This document shows, one piece after another, positions 33,942-42,668 of a DNA stretch of 64,000 nucleotides. Position 1 is the stretch's first letter, and each line of letters opens with the position of its first letter. The notes below the pieces were generated by a model. It had not been told where the DNA came from. It ran no database searches and saw only the letters and a list, made by a program, of their open reading frames with translations. Source of the DNA: Thalassotalea insulae. Its GTDB lineage: Bacteria > Pseudomonadota > Gammaproteobacteria > Enterobacterales > Alteromonadaceae. Made by a program: the position numbers and the translations under genes. Where the stretch lies: positions 4,154,001 to 4,218,000 of the forward strand of contig NZ_BSST01000001.1 of NCBI RefSeq assembly GCF_030161395.1, given 5' to 3'.

Positions 33942-35417
33942 TTATTCCTGCTCCCTTTTTAAACCTGGCTCATGCGGTAAGTGCACCATGATGCGTTTGG
34001 GTTGATGATGTTTTAGTTTGCCATTAGTGCAAACAATGGTGAGCGGCTGCCCCACTTTAATAAATTGTGCATCAAACTTGATATAAAACAGAGCATGGCC
34101 TGCCATGGAGGTTATTCCTGTTGCATCATCGCTTTCAGTGGGCGTGGTAGAAGCCCCAAGAATGCGTTTCATCGCCAATTCTTTATGAATTTTAGGTGAT
34201 GCAATACGACAATCGGCCATCCATTTTTCGAGATCTTCCACACTCTGGTTGGGCCGGGGTTTAAGTTCAATCAGTAAATCCTGTTCATCCCAGGCTTTAT
34301 CGAACATGATCGAGAAAATGCCATTGCGACCTTCATCCATCGCCAAAGAGGTATAACGGACGTTCACATCTTTGAGCCGGTTATTAACGTATCTTAGAGC
34401 AAATTCCAGGCTGTTCCAGCAATCCTCATGACGATAGCGCGGCAATTTAGGTGGGATTAGCCCAGCATCCAAATCACTCATCGAGCCAATGAGACGAGCT
34501 AACACCTGATAAGTTTGCCAAGGGGAGCAAACTGGATTGTCGGCTACAAGTTCGAATTCAGCCAAGTGCTGCACCATGGCCCGGATCCACAGGCGATGCT
34601 GCTCTGTTACGCGCAATCCAAACTGCTCGTCGCCACCTTCAGAAAATCCTGCAAGCTGTTTGGCCTTTTTGCGAATATCCAGGGCAACACGTTGCAGTCG
34701 CCTCTGCAATGGAATCCGGTTAAACTCCGCGTCCTTTTGGTGTTTTTCATCATCATCTGGTATTAGCTCTCTATTGCCTAGTTTCAGAAAATCATCTGCA
34801 TTAATACTCAACATGGGCGGACAATAATCGCTAATTTTATATTGCGGGCCATCGGTAAACAGTACTTCAAACAAAGGCAAGGCAACATATTGTTTATTAA
34901 TGGTTTTAGCCGCTTGTAGTGACATAATGGGTAACAGGCGTTGTAAATCAGTTTCCCCCTCTCCGGTGTTATCATCCTTAACCGGATCACTGTCCACAAC
35001 TAGAAAACGCTGTATATCAGACTTATTGCTAGCACTTCCAGGTAAGCGTATAGGTACCGTAAGTTGTACCATAACTTTATTGTTTTGTAGTAGTTCATCT
35101 GAGTCACTAATATCCAATTGCAGTGGCGGACGACCAGATGCCGTAGTGTCTATTTCTTTGTAATCGATTAGCAGTCCATCAGGCATTACAGCTCGCAATT
35201 CGGTGATATAGATCTCACCTTCAAGCAAGCGGCCTTCATCCAGCTTCATACTAATAACTCCCCAGCGATATGGGCCTGCATTTTGGGCAAATGACTGCAA
35301 TTGACTTTCCCAGAAAATGTGGTCTTGTTGAAAATGCTGCGGCGACAATAACATACCTTCATGCCAACATACCGATAGAGGTAGCGGCCCATGTTGATGT
35401 AAGTAATTCTGGCTCAT
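33942..35417 (-). CDS. tssK: T6SS baseplate protein TssK
   Basis: 491 residues, a usual length being about 440-460, so slightly long. The N-terminal shoulder domain begins LSVCWHEGMLLSPQHFQQ, the typical W-x-EGM-LxPQHFQ motif, and the C-terminal head ends YIKFDAQFIKVGQPLTIVCT. TssK links the baseplate wedges (TssE, F, G) to the TssJLM membrane complex. It overlaps tssJ by four bases and has GAGGAG upstream. Confidence 0.93.
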   Translation of the reverse strand: MSQNYLHQHGPLPLSVCWHEGMLLSPQHFQQDHIFWESQLQSFAQNAGPYRWGVISMKLDEGRLLEGEIYITELRAVMPDGLLIDYKEIDTTASGRPPLQLDISDSDELLQNNKVMVQLTVPIRLPGSASNKSDIQRFLVVDSDPVKDDNTGEGETDLQRLLPIMSLQAAKTINKQYVALPLFEVLFTDGPQYKISDYCPPMLSINADDFLKLGNRELIPDDDEKHQKDAEFNRIPLQRRLQRVALDIRKKAKQLAGFSEGGDEQFGLRVTEQHRLWIRAMVQHLAEFELVADNPVCSPWQTYQVLARLIGSMSDLDAGLIPPKLPRYRHEDCWNSLEFALRYVNNRLKDVNVRYTSLAMDEGRNGIFSIMFDKAWDEQDLLIELKPRPNQSVEDLEKWMADCRIASPKIHKELAMKRILGASTTPTESDDATGITSMAGHALFYIKFDAQFIKVGQPLTIVCTNGKLKHHQPKRIMVHLPHEPGLKREQE

Positions 35418-35935
35418 GGATTAAGCTCCTCTAATATGTAACCTTTGTTCTTTAAGGTGACTTTTAACTCACAATATTGAGTGATATCTGCCAGGTATTG
35501 ACCGTCCGGTGCAAGATAGTTAGCAAACATAAGTACTGAAATGGCGTTATAGAATTTATCGGGCAAGGTCACTGTCTGTTTTGAACTTTGGGGGACAATT
35601 TCAAGTGCAGTGATAAGTATACTAGCCTGATATTTAAGCAATAATGCACGCTTTTGTGCAAACCAATCAGGGCCACTTAACGCTGATAAAGTATCGGCCG
35701 CCTTTTGGTCGTAGATAAAAAGAATGTCAACAGCAGTGGGTAGGTTTTGGTTGCTATTAGCGTCCGATTGGATCCACATTTTCTCCAAATCTGTGGATTT
35801 ATATTCATAAAGAGGCACATACTCGTCCGCCACCTTTTTAATTTTGTTTACCGCACTATCAATACTGCTGCAGCCCACCACTAATAACGGCAGTAACACT
35901 ACGCCAATGTATAGAGCTAATGCTTGTTTGTTCAT
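35414..35935 (-). CDS. tssJ: T6SS outer-membrane lipoprotein TssJ
   Basis: 173 residues. A lipoprotein signal peptide ends in LLPLLVVGC-S, with Cys22 as lipid site. The mature part has the two-sheet beta-sandwich pattern of TssJ (PTAVDILFIYDQKAADTL, LTEIVPQ-like strand ALEIVPQSSKQTVTLPDKFY). It holds the periplasmic end of TssM at the outer membrane. It is joined to tssG by a one-base overlap and to tssK by four bases. Confidence 0.85.
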   Translation of the reverse strand: MNKQALALYIGVVLLPLLVVGCSSIDSAVNKIKKVADEYVPLYEYKSTDLEKMWIQSDANSNQNLPTAVDILFIYDQKAADTLSALSGPDWFAQKRALLLKYQASILITALEIVPQSSKQTVTLPDKFYNAISVLMFANYLAPDGQYLADITQYCELKVTLKNKGYILEELNP

Positions 35936-36975
35936 CAGTTCACCAAATCCAACATAAAACTTACCTGACAGCTTTTAGGAGCATCACTTTTTAGCGCAGC
36001 ACCATAACCCAGACGATTAGTAAGGTTTAAATCACAGCTTAGAGTAGTGGCATTTTTTTCTGGGGCGGCATCCGGTTCACAATCTAGGGTCACTTTGCAA
36101 TCACAACGACTTTCGCTGATCCATGCGATTAGATCTTTTAAATTGTGATGTTCAACTCCTCCCGGCAATAACTGACTTCTTCGCTGCAGGCTCATAGGTC
36201 CGAGTACTAACTCAAATACTGCTTGTTGATCCCATATGCGTTTACCCAATGTAGCTTCCTGCCCAAGACGACAATTGCTCTGTCCCATCACAGTATGATC
36301 ACTTTTCTGAACAGTTAACCAGCGGCCAATGATGGAATTCATTTTTATAACTGGAAGCCCCAGAACGGTATGAAACAATTTACGTACTATGGGTAAACTC
36401 ATTCGGCAATTGGCAAGATGACCCGACAGTGACAAAAGGGTGTCATCCAACTGACCGTGAAAATCACGCTGCTCCTGATAATAATGACCACTCAATGCCA
36501 ATAAGAATTGACCGACAAAATTATTGGCCGCATCGCCGTTGGTAAGAGTTAAATTGGTTTCAGCGTGAATAAAATAACGCAAGGCATGTATACGGTTGTT
36601 AAACAGATCCATAAAGGCCGCCATGGCACCGTCACCATAACGTACATCCTGACGCAATATGTCTAAAAAAGGTTCTGCCAGCGGCCCATCAATGCCCGTA
36701 AGATTATAGTGTGCGCATTCCACTCTATGCTTTTCACTAACGCCATCATCTTTGGTATTTTCCGCAATAATGACATTGCGAATTTCACCAGGTGGCAGGC
36801 TATGGCTTAATGTGCTTTTAAAATCGACTTTAGCCTGTAGCGACTCCAAGATAGCTGAATCATTGATACCCATACCCAGTAGCAAACGTACCAACTGATG
36901 AAATGACCAATCGGCATCTGGTAAGGAAAAAAGGTCGGCTACAGTATAACCTGTTCGCCAATGCGCGGTTGCCAT
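35935..36975 (-). CDS. tssG: T6SS baseplate protein TssG
   Basis: 346 residues from ATG 36975, ten bases after AAGGAG; a GTG three codons earlier is too close to it. Family features include FSLPDADWSFHQLVRLL at the N-terminus and GDGAMAAFMDLFNNRIHALR, corresponding to the conserved F.D.F.HR...YR region, and the C-terminal FMLDLVN. TssG forms the wedge core with two TssF copies. It overlaps the end of tssF by 37 bases, showing tight translational coupling. Confidence 0.9.
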   Translation of the reverse strand: MATAHWRTGYTVADLFSLPDADWSFHQLVRLLLGMGINDSAILESLQAKVDFKSTLSHSLPPGEIRNVIIAENTKDDGVSEKHRVECAHYNLTGIDGPLAEPFLDILRQDVRYGDGAMAAFMDLFNNRIHALRYFIHAETNLTLTNGDAANNFVGQFLLALSGHYYQEQRDFHGQLDDTLLSLSGHLANCRMSLPIVRKLFHTVLGLPVIKMNSIIGRWLTVQKSDHTVMGQSNCRLGQEATLGKRIWDQQAVFELVLGPMSLQRRSQLLPGGVEHHNLKDLIAWISESRCDCKVTLDCEPDAAPEKNATTLSCDLNLTNRLGYGAALKSDAPKSCQVSFMLDLVN

Positions 36976-38783
36976 TGCTGCCACACTCCTTCTCGTTTAT
37001 CACTGATCAACTGTAACTGCACAAAGTGATTCAATGTGGTGTACAGACCAAAGAAATAGCTTAGAACACTCCCCAATAGCAGCGGATTCGCGTCAGAAAA
37101 ATAGTCTTCATTAATTTCCAGAGATAACTGCGTACCCCGACAATGCCCACGCCACATCTCACCGCCAATACGCTTCACAATGGCTTTGGATTCCATAGTT
37201 ACGAGTCCTTCAAGTTGGCGCAGATGAGAAACGGAATAAGGGTCTGAGTACAAACGTAAAATTTGTTTTAGGATCGCCAGTCGGTCTTTTCCACTACCCA
37301 GTGCGTCTAGATTAAGGGATAACTGAGACAGCAGTTTAATGTTATTTTCACCCGCTAAACTGGCCCCTTTAAATTTGCTGGGTATGCCTAAAATACTGGC
37401 ATTAGCCATAGGACCTGATCCTAGGATCTGTAACTTCTGACCTTCACGAAGAGCTTCAGGTAATCGCCTGTTACTGCATAGCCCCCTTACTGAAATGGTT
37501 TGGTCTACTGGATTGGTAGGGGAAAAATCCGGATTATAAATGGAAACATAGGTATCACAGCCGCGCTCACCCGGCGTTAACAAGTCGGTTAGCCGAGTGA
37601 CGTAGTATTGTCTGGAATTTGCTTTTCCGTTAGGCCCCAACCATGGGCTTAATGTCTTAACTTCGCCAGAATAAGAAATGCTTTTAACCTCCATTAGGCT
37701 GTGCACTTCGTAATGTAAATAGTGTTCTTCTGAAGCTAATATTCGATATTCATGTTGATTGTGTCGTAACTGAATGGGCTTGAAGGTTTTCTCATAAAGG
37801 TTAATGGCAGGAAAACAATTTAGCACAAAGCATTTTTCATCTAATGCTACCGACTTTGGAGAAGCTTCCAACAAAAACAGAATTTCAAAATCAGTTTGTG
37901 CGTTAACAAGCGCATTGGCGGCCTGGATTCCACATACATCAAAAAAATAGAATTTTTCGATAAAGACAAAATATTCCTGCAAAAGTCTGTAGGCTCTTTG
38001 ACTGCCTGCATCATCTGGTAATACGTTTTGGTCATCTGCAAAGCCCTGCCATTGGATCACATCGGCAACTGAATGCGTATCATTATCGAGCCTTATCACT
38101 TCATCACCCACCCGAATTGCCACACCCACCAAATTGTTGCAGAGAATCTGGTACAGTTTGGCCCGTTGCGAGACATCAGAAATATAAAAGCGCAGGTTGT
38201 CGATAGGATATTGGTGTACCGGCTCTGTACCACGACTTTTGACTTTAATGGACATGACAGACTGAAATGTCTGACTGCGCTGCATTTTAAGGTTGTGAAC
38301 TGCTGCAACACGATTTTTAGGTAATACTTCAGTATTGGCTACTTCCAGAGGCCATAACTGCGACGCATAACAATTCACAAAACGACACTCAATGTCTTCT
38401 TTTTCACCGGTTTCAGTCGTTCTGGAAGCTGTCCCCAAAAATTGACGACCTTTATCAAAAGAATAGCCATTAACAAAATTAGCACCATCAGGTTCTATAT
38501 TGGCCTGAAGAACTGTCATGCAAGGAATTGAGCGCATCAGGTTTGGATACAGACTATGAAGTAATTGATTTGGGATCTGATTCCGTTGTTGAGTCAAGTC
38601 ATTACGTAAGCGCCCAGTCATATAGGCAAATGACTGTATGATTTGTTCTACGTGTGGGTCATTAGAGCGACCGGCACTGAGTTTTAACTCAGCAGCTACT
38701 TCTGGATAAGTGCGGCTAAAGGCTTCCACTGATTGCCGTAAATACCGCATTTCCTGCTGAAAATAGGTGTAGTTTTGCAACAT
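36939..38783 (-). CDS. tssF: T6SS baseplate protein TssF
   Basis: 614 residues. It begins YFQQEMRYLRQSVEAFSRTY, then AGRSNDPHVEQIIQSFAYMT and IPNQLLHSLYPNLMRSIPCM, which are strongly conserved TssF (VasA/ImpG) segments. The C-terminal YFFGLYTTLNHFVQL is also typical. TssF shapes the baseplate wedges that initiate sheath assembly. It lies 49 bases after tssE; GGGATATAT precedes the ATG. Confidence 0.93.
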   Translation of the reverse strand: MLQNYTYFQQEMRYLRQSVEAFSRTYPEVAAELKLSAGRSNDPHVEQIIQSFAYMTGRLRNDLTQQRNQIPNQLLHSLYPNLMRSIPCMTVLQANIEPDGANFVNGYSFDKGRQFLGTASRTTETGEKEDIECRFVNCYASQLWPLEVANTEVLPKNRVAAVHNLKMQRSQTFQSVMSIKVKSRGTEPVHQYPIDNLRFYISDVSQRAKLYQILCNNLVGVAIRVGDEVIRLDNDTHSVADVIQWQGFADDQNVLPDDAGSQRAYRLLQEYFVFIEKFYFFDVCGIQAANALVNAQTDFEILFLLEASPKSVALDEKCFVLNCFPAINLYEKTFKPIQLRHNQHEYRILASEEHYLHYEVHSLMEVKSISYSGEVKTLSPWLGPNGKANSRQYYVTRLTDLLTPGERGCDTYVSIYNPDFSPTNPVDQTISVRGLCSNRRLPEALREGQKLQILGSGPMANASILGIPSKFKGASLAGENNIKLLSQLSLNLDALGSGKDRLAILKQILRLYSDPYSVSHLRQLEGLVTMESKAIVKRIGGEMWRGHCRGTQLSLEINEDYFSDANPLLLGSVLSYFFGLYTTLNHFVQLQLISDKREGVWQQWQPRIGEQVIL

Positions 38784-38832
38784 ATATATCCCGATAACTT
38801 AATGGATTTGCTCACCTTTGATGATTTATCAA

Positions 38833-39213
38833 TCACCCAAAAACAAACTCCTGCTCAAAATCTTCGTCAGATAACTGGATCTTAAGCTGACACCTAGAAC
38901 GAAGTTCCATTTGTCCAATATTGACCACTTCAACCTGTTTAATTCTTGGTTCAAATGCTTTTAAAACCCTGACCATTTCCAACTGAAACTGAGTAATCTG
39001 ATCTTTGTTATCCAGCGACTGATCAACTACAGCCACCAGACCGGTACGATAAATGCCTTTTAGCCTGGAGTTGGCTGGACCAACCGAAGCATCCACCCCT
39101 GCATCCAGATAACCACCGTAATTCAAAATACGCTCAACATTGTTGATAACGGATTCTTTGTTGCTAACAGGCCTTCCCGCTTGGGTTAATTTTTCAAAAA
39201 ATGCCTTACCCAT
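38833..39213 (-). CDS. tssE: T6SS baseplate protein TssE (gp25-like)
   Basis: 126 residues, normal for the gp25-like family. Visible are ESVINNVERILNYGGYLDA at the N-terminus, corresponding to the conserved SI..DL..LLNTR region in a diverged form, and the C-terminal ELRSRCQLKIQLSDEDFEQE. TssE seeds the first sheath ring. The typical RR/LNTRRG motif is not obvious, so it is a divergent member; the operon position between hcp and tssF supports the call. Confidence 0.8.
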   Translation of the reverse strand: MGKAFFEKLTQAGRPVSNKESVINNVERILNYGGYLDAGVDASVGPANSRLKGIYRTGLVAVVDQSLDNKDQITQFQLEMVRVLKAFEPRIKQVEVVNIGQMELRSRCQLKIQLSDEDFEQEFVFG

Positions 39214-39296
39214 TTACTCATCTCGCTGTAGGAAGGGGGTGAGCCTGACGATCTTTGAAACTGAGGCATCATGTCAGGAGTAATTTGCATCTACAA

Positions 39297-39917
39297 TCAA
39301 CCAGACAGTGCAGCAATAGGACGATTTTTCGATACACTCCATGCGGCGGCTGTAAAGCCTCCGACATTACCGACAGTTGAACCTTGGATCTGATGGTGCC
39401 ACCCTACTTCTGTAAAGTTCAGTTTAAACTGTTCGGTCGGCATATCATCTGGGTGAGTCTGATACTGAATTTCACTGATCAGCGCATAACGTAATTCGAA
39501 GCGCATGATGATATTGAATTGATCACCTGAGTTCCTAAGCACCCAAATAATGGTAGGCGTCTTTGAGGTTGGATCATCTAGAGGCTTAGCCCTGAGACAA
39601 TAGTCATACATTTTAGGAGACGTGTGATCGACGTATTTCACACACGTAAAATCTGTAATAATTGGTCGACCAGAGGTTCGGGCATTGTTGCTCACATCGG
39701 TAGTTACTTGTTGTTTTAGACCTTGATTTATTGATACCAGCTCAACGCAATTTTCCCAGTTGAACTGTGCACCACCCGCGTTGCTGGTAAGTGCGCTCCA
39801 TGCTGGGCCATCACCTCCGCCCGCTTCACCATCAATAAGCGACCCTAAGGCTGTACCATCGGTGTTTGGACCATATCCAAACTCAGCAACACCGAATTGC
39901 AGTAATATTAAGTCCAT
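39297..39917 (-). CDS. hcp: T6SS tail-tube protein Hcp
   Basis: 206 residues, longer than the usual 160-172. The core beta-barrel is recognisable (ITDFTCVKYVDHTSPKMYDY, TPTIIWVLRNSG, FELRYALISEIQYQT, EQFKLNFTEVGWHHQIQ). The extra length is an N-terminal region rich in Gly, Asp and Ala (GYGPNTDGTALGSLIDGEAG). Hcp hexamers stack into the tube expelled by the sheath and can carry small effectors in the lumen. Strong AGAGGAG seven bases before the ATG fits high expression. Confidence 0.88.
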   Translation of the reverse strand: MDLILLQFGVAEFGYGPNTDGTALGSLIDGEAGGGDGPAWSALTSNAGGAQFNWENCVELVSINQGLKQQVTTDVSNNARTSGRPIITDFTCVKYVDHTSPKMYDYCLRAKPLDDPTSKTPTIIWVLRNSGDQFNIIMRFELRYALISEIQYQTHPDDMPTEQFKLNFTEVGWHHQIQGSTVGNVGGFTAAAWSVSKNRPIAALSG

Positions 39918-39958
39918 TGTTTACTCCTCTTTTAAATTTATCACTATGCGTTTTGACT

Positions 39959-41977
39959 TTATGGCAATTCCGCAACTAATCTGATGGATGTCGTTAGCTC
40001 TTCCAACTGGAAGTGAGGACGCAGGAACACAACAGAGCGATAGCTGCCAGGTTTTCCAGGAACGTCAGTGACATCAATTCGTGAATCTCTTAACGGGTAA
40101 CTGGCTTTCATTTCTTGTGGTGCAGAGTCGTCTACCAACACATAGTTACTGATCCAGTTATTTAAATAGTCAGAGACATTTTCTTTCGTCATAAAGCTAC
40201 CGACTTTGTCTCGCATGATGACTTTTATGTAATGGGCAAAGCGCGAGGCATTAAGTACGTACGGCAACATAGTAGATATTCGAGCATTGGCATTAGCAGC
40301 ATCGGTATTGTACTTCTGCGGCTGTCCAGTGGTCTGGCCGCCAAAAAACGCGGCTTTATCTGCACCTTTGTGATGTAAAATGGCCATAAATCCGAGATCG
40401 TTAAGCTCTTTTTCACGCCGATCTGTGATCTGCACCTGAGTTGGACAGGTCATTTTCACATCACCAGCGGCGGTTTTAAAAGTATGAGCAGGTAAGCCCT
40501 CTACCAATCCACCACCTTCAACTCCTCGGATAGCAGCCAACCAGCCATGCTTAGAAAAGGCATTGGTGATCCTCTGCCCCATAACAAATGCTGGGTTTCC
40601 CCACAAATATTTGCTGGCATCATAGCCGTCCACGGCTTCACGAAAATCAAATCCTTCGGCCACCACAGTGTCTGGGCCATAAGGTAGACGTAATAATACT
40701 TTAGGCATTGTCAGTGATACGTAACGGGCATCATCACTTTGTCTGAAACTACGCCATTTTGCCAATTCAGCACTTTCAAAAATCTTGGTAAGATCTCTGG
40801 GCTGTGAAAGATTAAAGAAATCTTCCATATCGAATAACTTAGCATATGCCGCAGAAATAAATGGCGCATGTGCAGAGGATGCCACACCTGAGATTTTTTC
40901 TAGTAACTCCATATCTTCAGGATGACGGCCAAATTCAAAATCCCCCACAAGGAAGGAGAATGGGTCCCCACCATAAGTACCGAATTCTTCCTCATAGACC
41001 TTTTTGAATAAAGCACTTTGATCAAATTCGACGGCTTTTTGTAGGTCCTTGAGCAATTCGTTACGGCTGATATTAAGCAGACGAATTTTTAAGGTCTCAC
41101 TGGTTTCAGTGTTCATCACCAAAAAGTTCAGACCACGCCAACTAGCTTCTAATTTCTGGAATTCAGGCGCATGCATTGCCAGATTCACCTTATCAGTGAG
41201 CTGTTTGTCGATATCTGATATTTTGTCTGTCATTAAATCTGAAGCAAATGGGTAAACGGGATCTTTACCTTCTTCCGGTTCAGCAGGTTTGAAAGGTAGC
41301 ATAGTGACGGAAAACTCACCAATAAGCTGCATAGCATAAGGCACCTGCGTGTCGTCTAACGCCATGCGACCTTCTTTAAGCATGCGCTTAATTAGCTCCG
41401 TTTGCTCCACTTTCTCCCAAACAGTCACATCCCAGCCATCTATACTCTCATCGTCCATAGATGCTTGCTTAGCTTCAGCGAATGCCGTATTCAACTCGGT
41501 TTGCAATGTATCGTCACGCAAAATCTCAGACATAATCTCATCTAAAGGATCGTTGCCGTCGAGTTTGGCAACGAAGTCCCGAATGCGGTTGCGTGATTCA
41601 AATAATAAGTTAGTAAATGGAATTTGCTTCACAACACTAACAGGTTCAAAATCACTAATACTCTTGAAGTCTAATGTGACACCAAACTTCTTAGTTTCAG
41701 TTTCTCCTGTCTCGTTCTTTTCTTCATAAGGAACACTGTATGCGAGATGCACACCACAACCAGTCATTACCTCGTCGAAGTTATCGCGGTCAATAAAAAC
41801 AAATTCACGTTCTTTAACGGGTGGAAGTTCAAATTTGCGCTTACCAGATAAATCTGCAAGCACACCTACAATTAGTGGTAGTTCGCGTTGAATGATGGCG
41901 TCACCTATTTCGACATCATAAGTGATGTGTACTCTTGGTGATCGCACCCTGGCTAATTTTTTCTGATTACTTTCCAA
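39959..41977 (-). CDS. Fused TssB-TssC contractile sheath protein
   Basis: 672 residues in one uninterrupted frame. Residues 1 to about 165 match TssB/VipA (RVRSPRVHITYDVEIGDA, LPLIVGVLADLSG, FVFIDRDNFDEVM, VAKLDGNDPLDEIM). From about 245 the chain matches TssC/VipB (DIDKQLTDKVNLAMHAPEFQ, KLEASWRGLNFLV, FSFLVGDFEFGRHPEDMELL, and the C-terminal YPLRDSRIDVTDVPGKPGSY). The intervening 80 residues equal the ordinary N-terminal region of TssC, so no extra domain is inserted. Normally TssB and TssC are separate subunits forming the extended sheath that contracts around Hcp. It lies 42 bases before hcp and 18 after the small first gene. Confidence 0.92.
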   Translation of the reverse strand: MESNQKKLARVRSPRVHITYDVEIGDAIIQRELPLIVGVLADLSGKRKFELPPVKEREFVFIDRDNFDEVMTGCGVHLAYSVPYEEKNETGETETKKFGVTLDFKSISDFEPVSVVKQIPFTNLLFESRNRIRDFVAKLDGNDPLDEIMSEILRDDTLQTELNTAFAEAKQASMDDESIDGWDVTVWEKVEQTELIKRMLKEGRMALDDTQVPYAMQLIGEFSVTMLPFKPAEPEEGKDPVYPFASDLMTDKISDIDKQLTDKVNLAMHAPEFQKLEASWRGLNFLVMNTETSETLKIRLLNISRNELLKDLQKAVEFDQSALFKKVYEEEFGTYGGDPFSFLVGDFEFGRHPEDMELLEKISGVASSAHAPFISAAYAKLFDMEDFFNLSQPRDLTKIFESAELAKWRSFRQSDDARYVSLTMPKVLLRLPYGPDTVVAEGFDFREAVDGYDASKYLWGNPAFVMGQRITNAFSKHGWLAAIRGVEGGGLVEGLPAHTFKTAAGDVKMTCPTQVQITDRREKELNDLGFMAILHHKGADKAAFFGGQTTGQPQKYNTDAANANARISTMLPYVLNASRFAHYIKVIMRDKVGSFMTKENVSDYLNNWISNYVLVDDSAPQEMKASYPLRDSRIDVTDVPGKPGSYRSVVFLRPHFQLEELTTSIRLVAELP

Positions 41978-41994
41978 AATTTAATCTCCAATTC

Positions 41995-42261
41995 TTAAAG
42001 TGAATTAACAGGGGGTTTTGATGAACCTTTTCTGGTTAACTTGAAGTAAGTTTCGTTATTTCGTTCTTCAGAGCTAACCTCCCCCTGCGACTCAAGCACC
42101 TGTAACGCACAGTCAACAGCCGCCATCGAATCAACAAATTTCTGTTGTTTGACCCACCAATCAGTGATACCAATGACGGTGTCTTCACTATCCGGATGCT
42201 TTTTTAAATAGTTTTTTATTAACAAGGCCACATCTGTTTGATAGTGGTAGCTTATACTCAT
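41995..42261 (-). CDS. Small protein opening the T6SS operon
   Basis: 88 residues from ATG 42261, with GAGG six bases upstream; an ATG six codons earlier lacks this. It is helical, with a central segment TDWWVKQQKFVDSMAAVDCA and a likely winged-helix-like C-terminal end (LESQGEVSSEERNNETYFKL). It has no signal peptide. It is first in the operon, 25 bases after the predicted sigma-54 transcription start. Function unknown; a small DNA-binding or chaperone protein would fit. Confidence 0.6.
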   Translation of the reverse strand: MSISYHYQTDVALLIKNYLKKHPDSEDTVIGITDWWVKQQKFVDSMAAVDCALQVLESQGEVSSEERNNETYFKLTRKGSSKPPVNSL

Positions 42262-42297
42262 TAGACTACCTCGTTGCATATATTGATCCTTACTAGA

Positions 42298-42312
42298 GCA
42301 TTAGGGGTGCCA
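42298..42312 (-). promoter_or_regulatory. Sigma-54 promoter of the T6SS structural operon
   Basis: Minus strand TGGCACCCCTAATGC: perfect TGGCAC -24 element, GG and GC at exact spacing, ATGC at -12. Predicted start near 42286, about 25 bases before ATG 42261. The sigma-54 activator gene lies immediately upstream on the same strand. Confidence 0.8.
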
Positions 42313-42668
42313 ACTTTTATGATTCACATAGAAAAACCCTACTCCATTGTTTTATAAGATATTATTTTTAAATATCATCTAGGATGAATGGATTGATACG
42401 GTTCATGAAAACCCCATTAGGGTTGCAATTACCCCGGCGTAAGCGGGTAAATTTATGAAACCGCAGATTGAGTGGTATTAATTAAAATGCAATGAATTGA
42501 AGTTCCTAGGCCAAAAGGGGGTTTAGTAGCTAAGTGGCAAGACATAAGTTTTCAGGTCGGATAATACGCTCCGCCTTCAATAGACCAGATAGGTGTTTAA
42601 TGTGTGATTCTAATAGAGATTAAAAAAACCAAGAATAATTAGACGAGTTAAACATTGATATTTAACCG
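42313..42668. promoter_or_regulatory. Upstream region of the T6SS operon
   Basis: About 350 bases without a gene between the activator stop and the sigma-54 promoter. A small TTACCC/GGGTAA hairpin lies near 42439-42461. By position it should hold the activator's upstream binding sites and an IHF bend site, but no repeated site was recognised with confidence. Confidence 0.35.
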
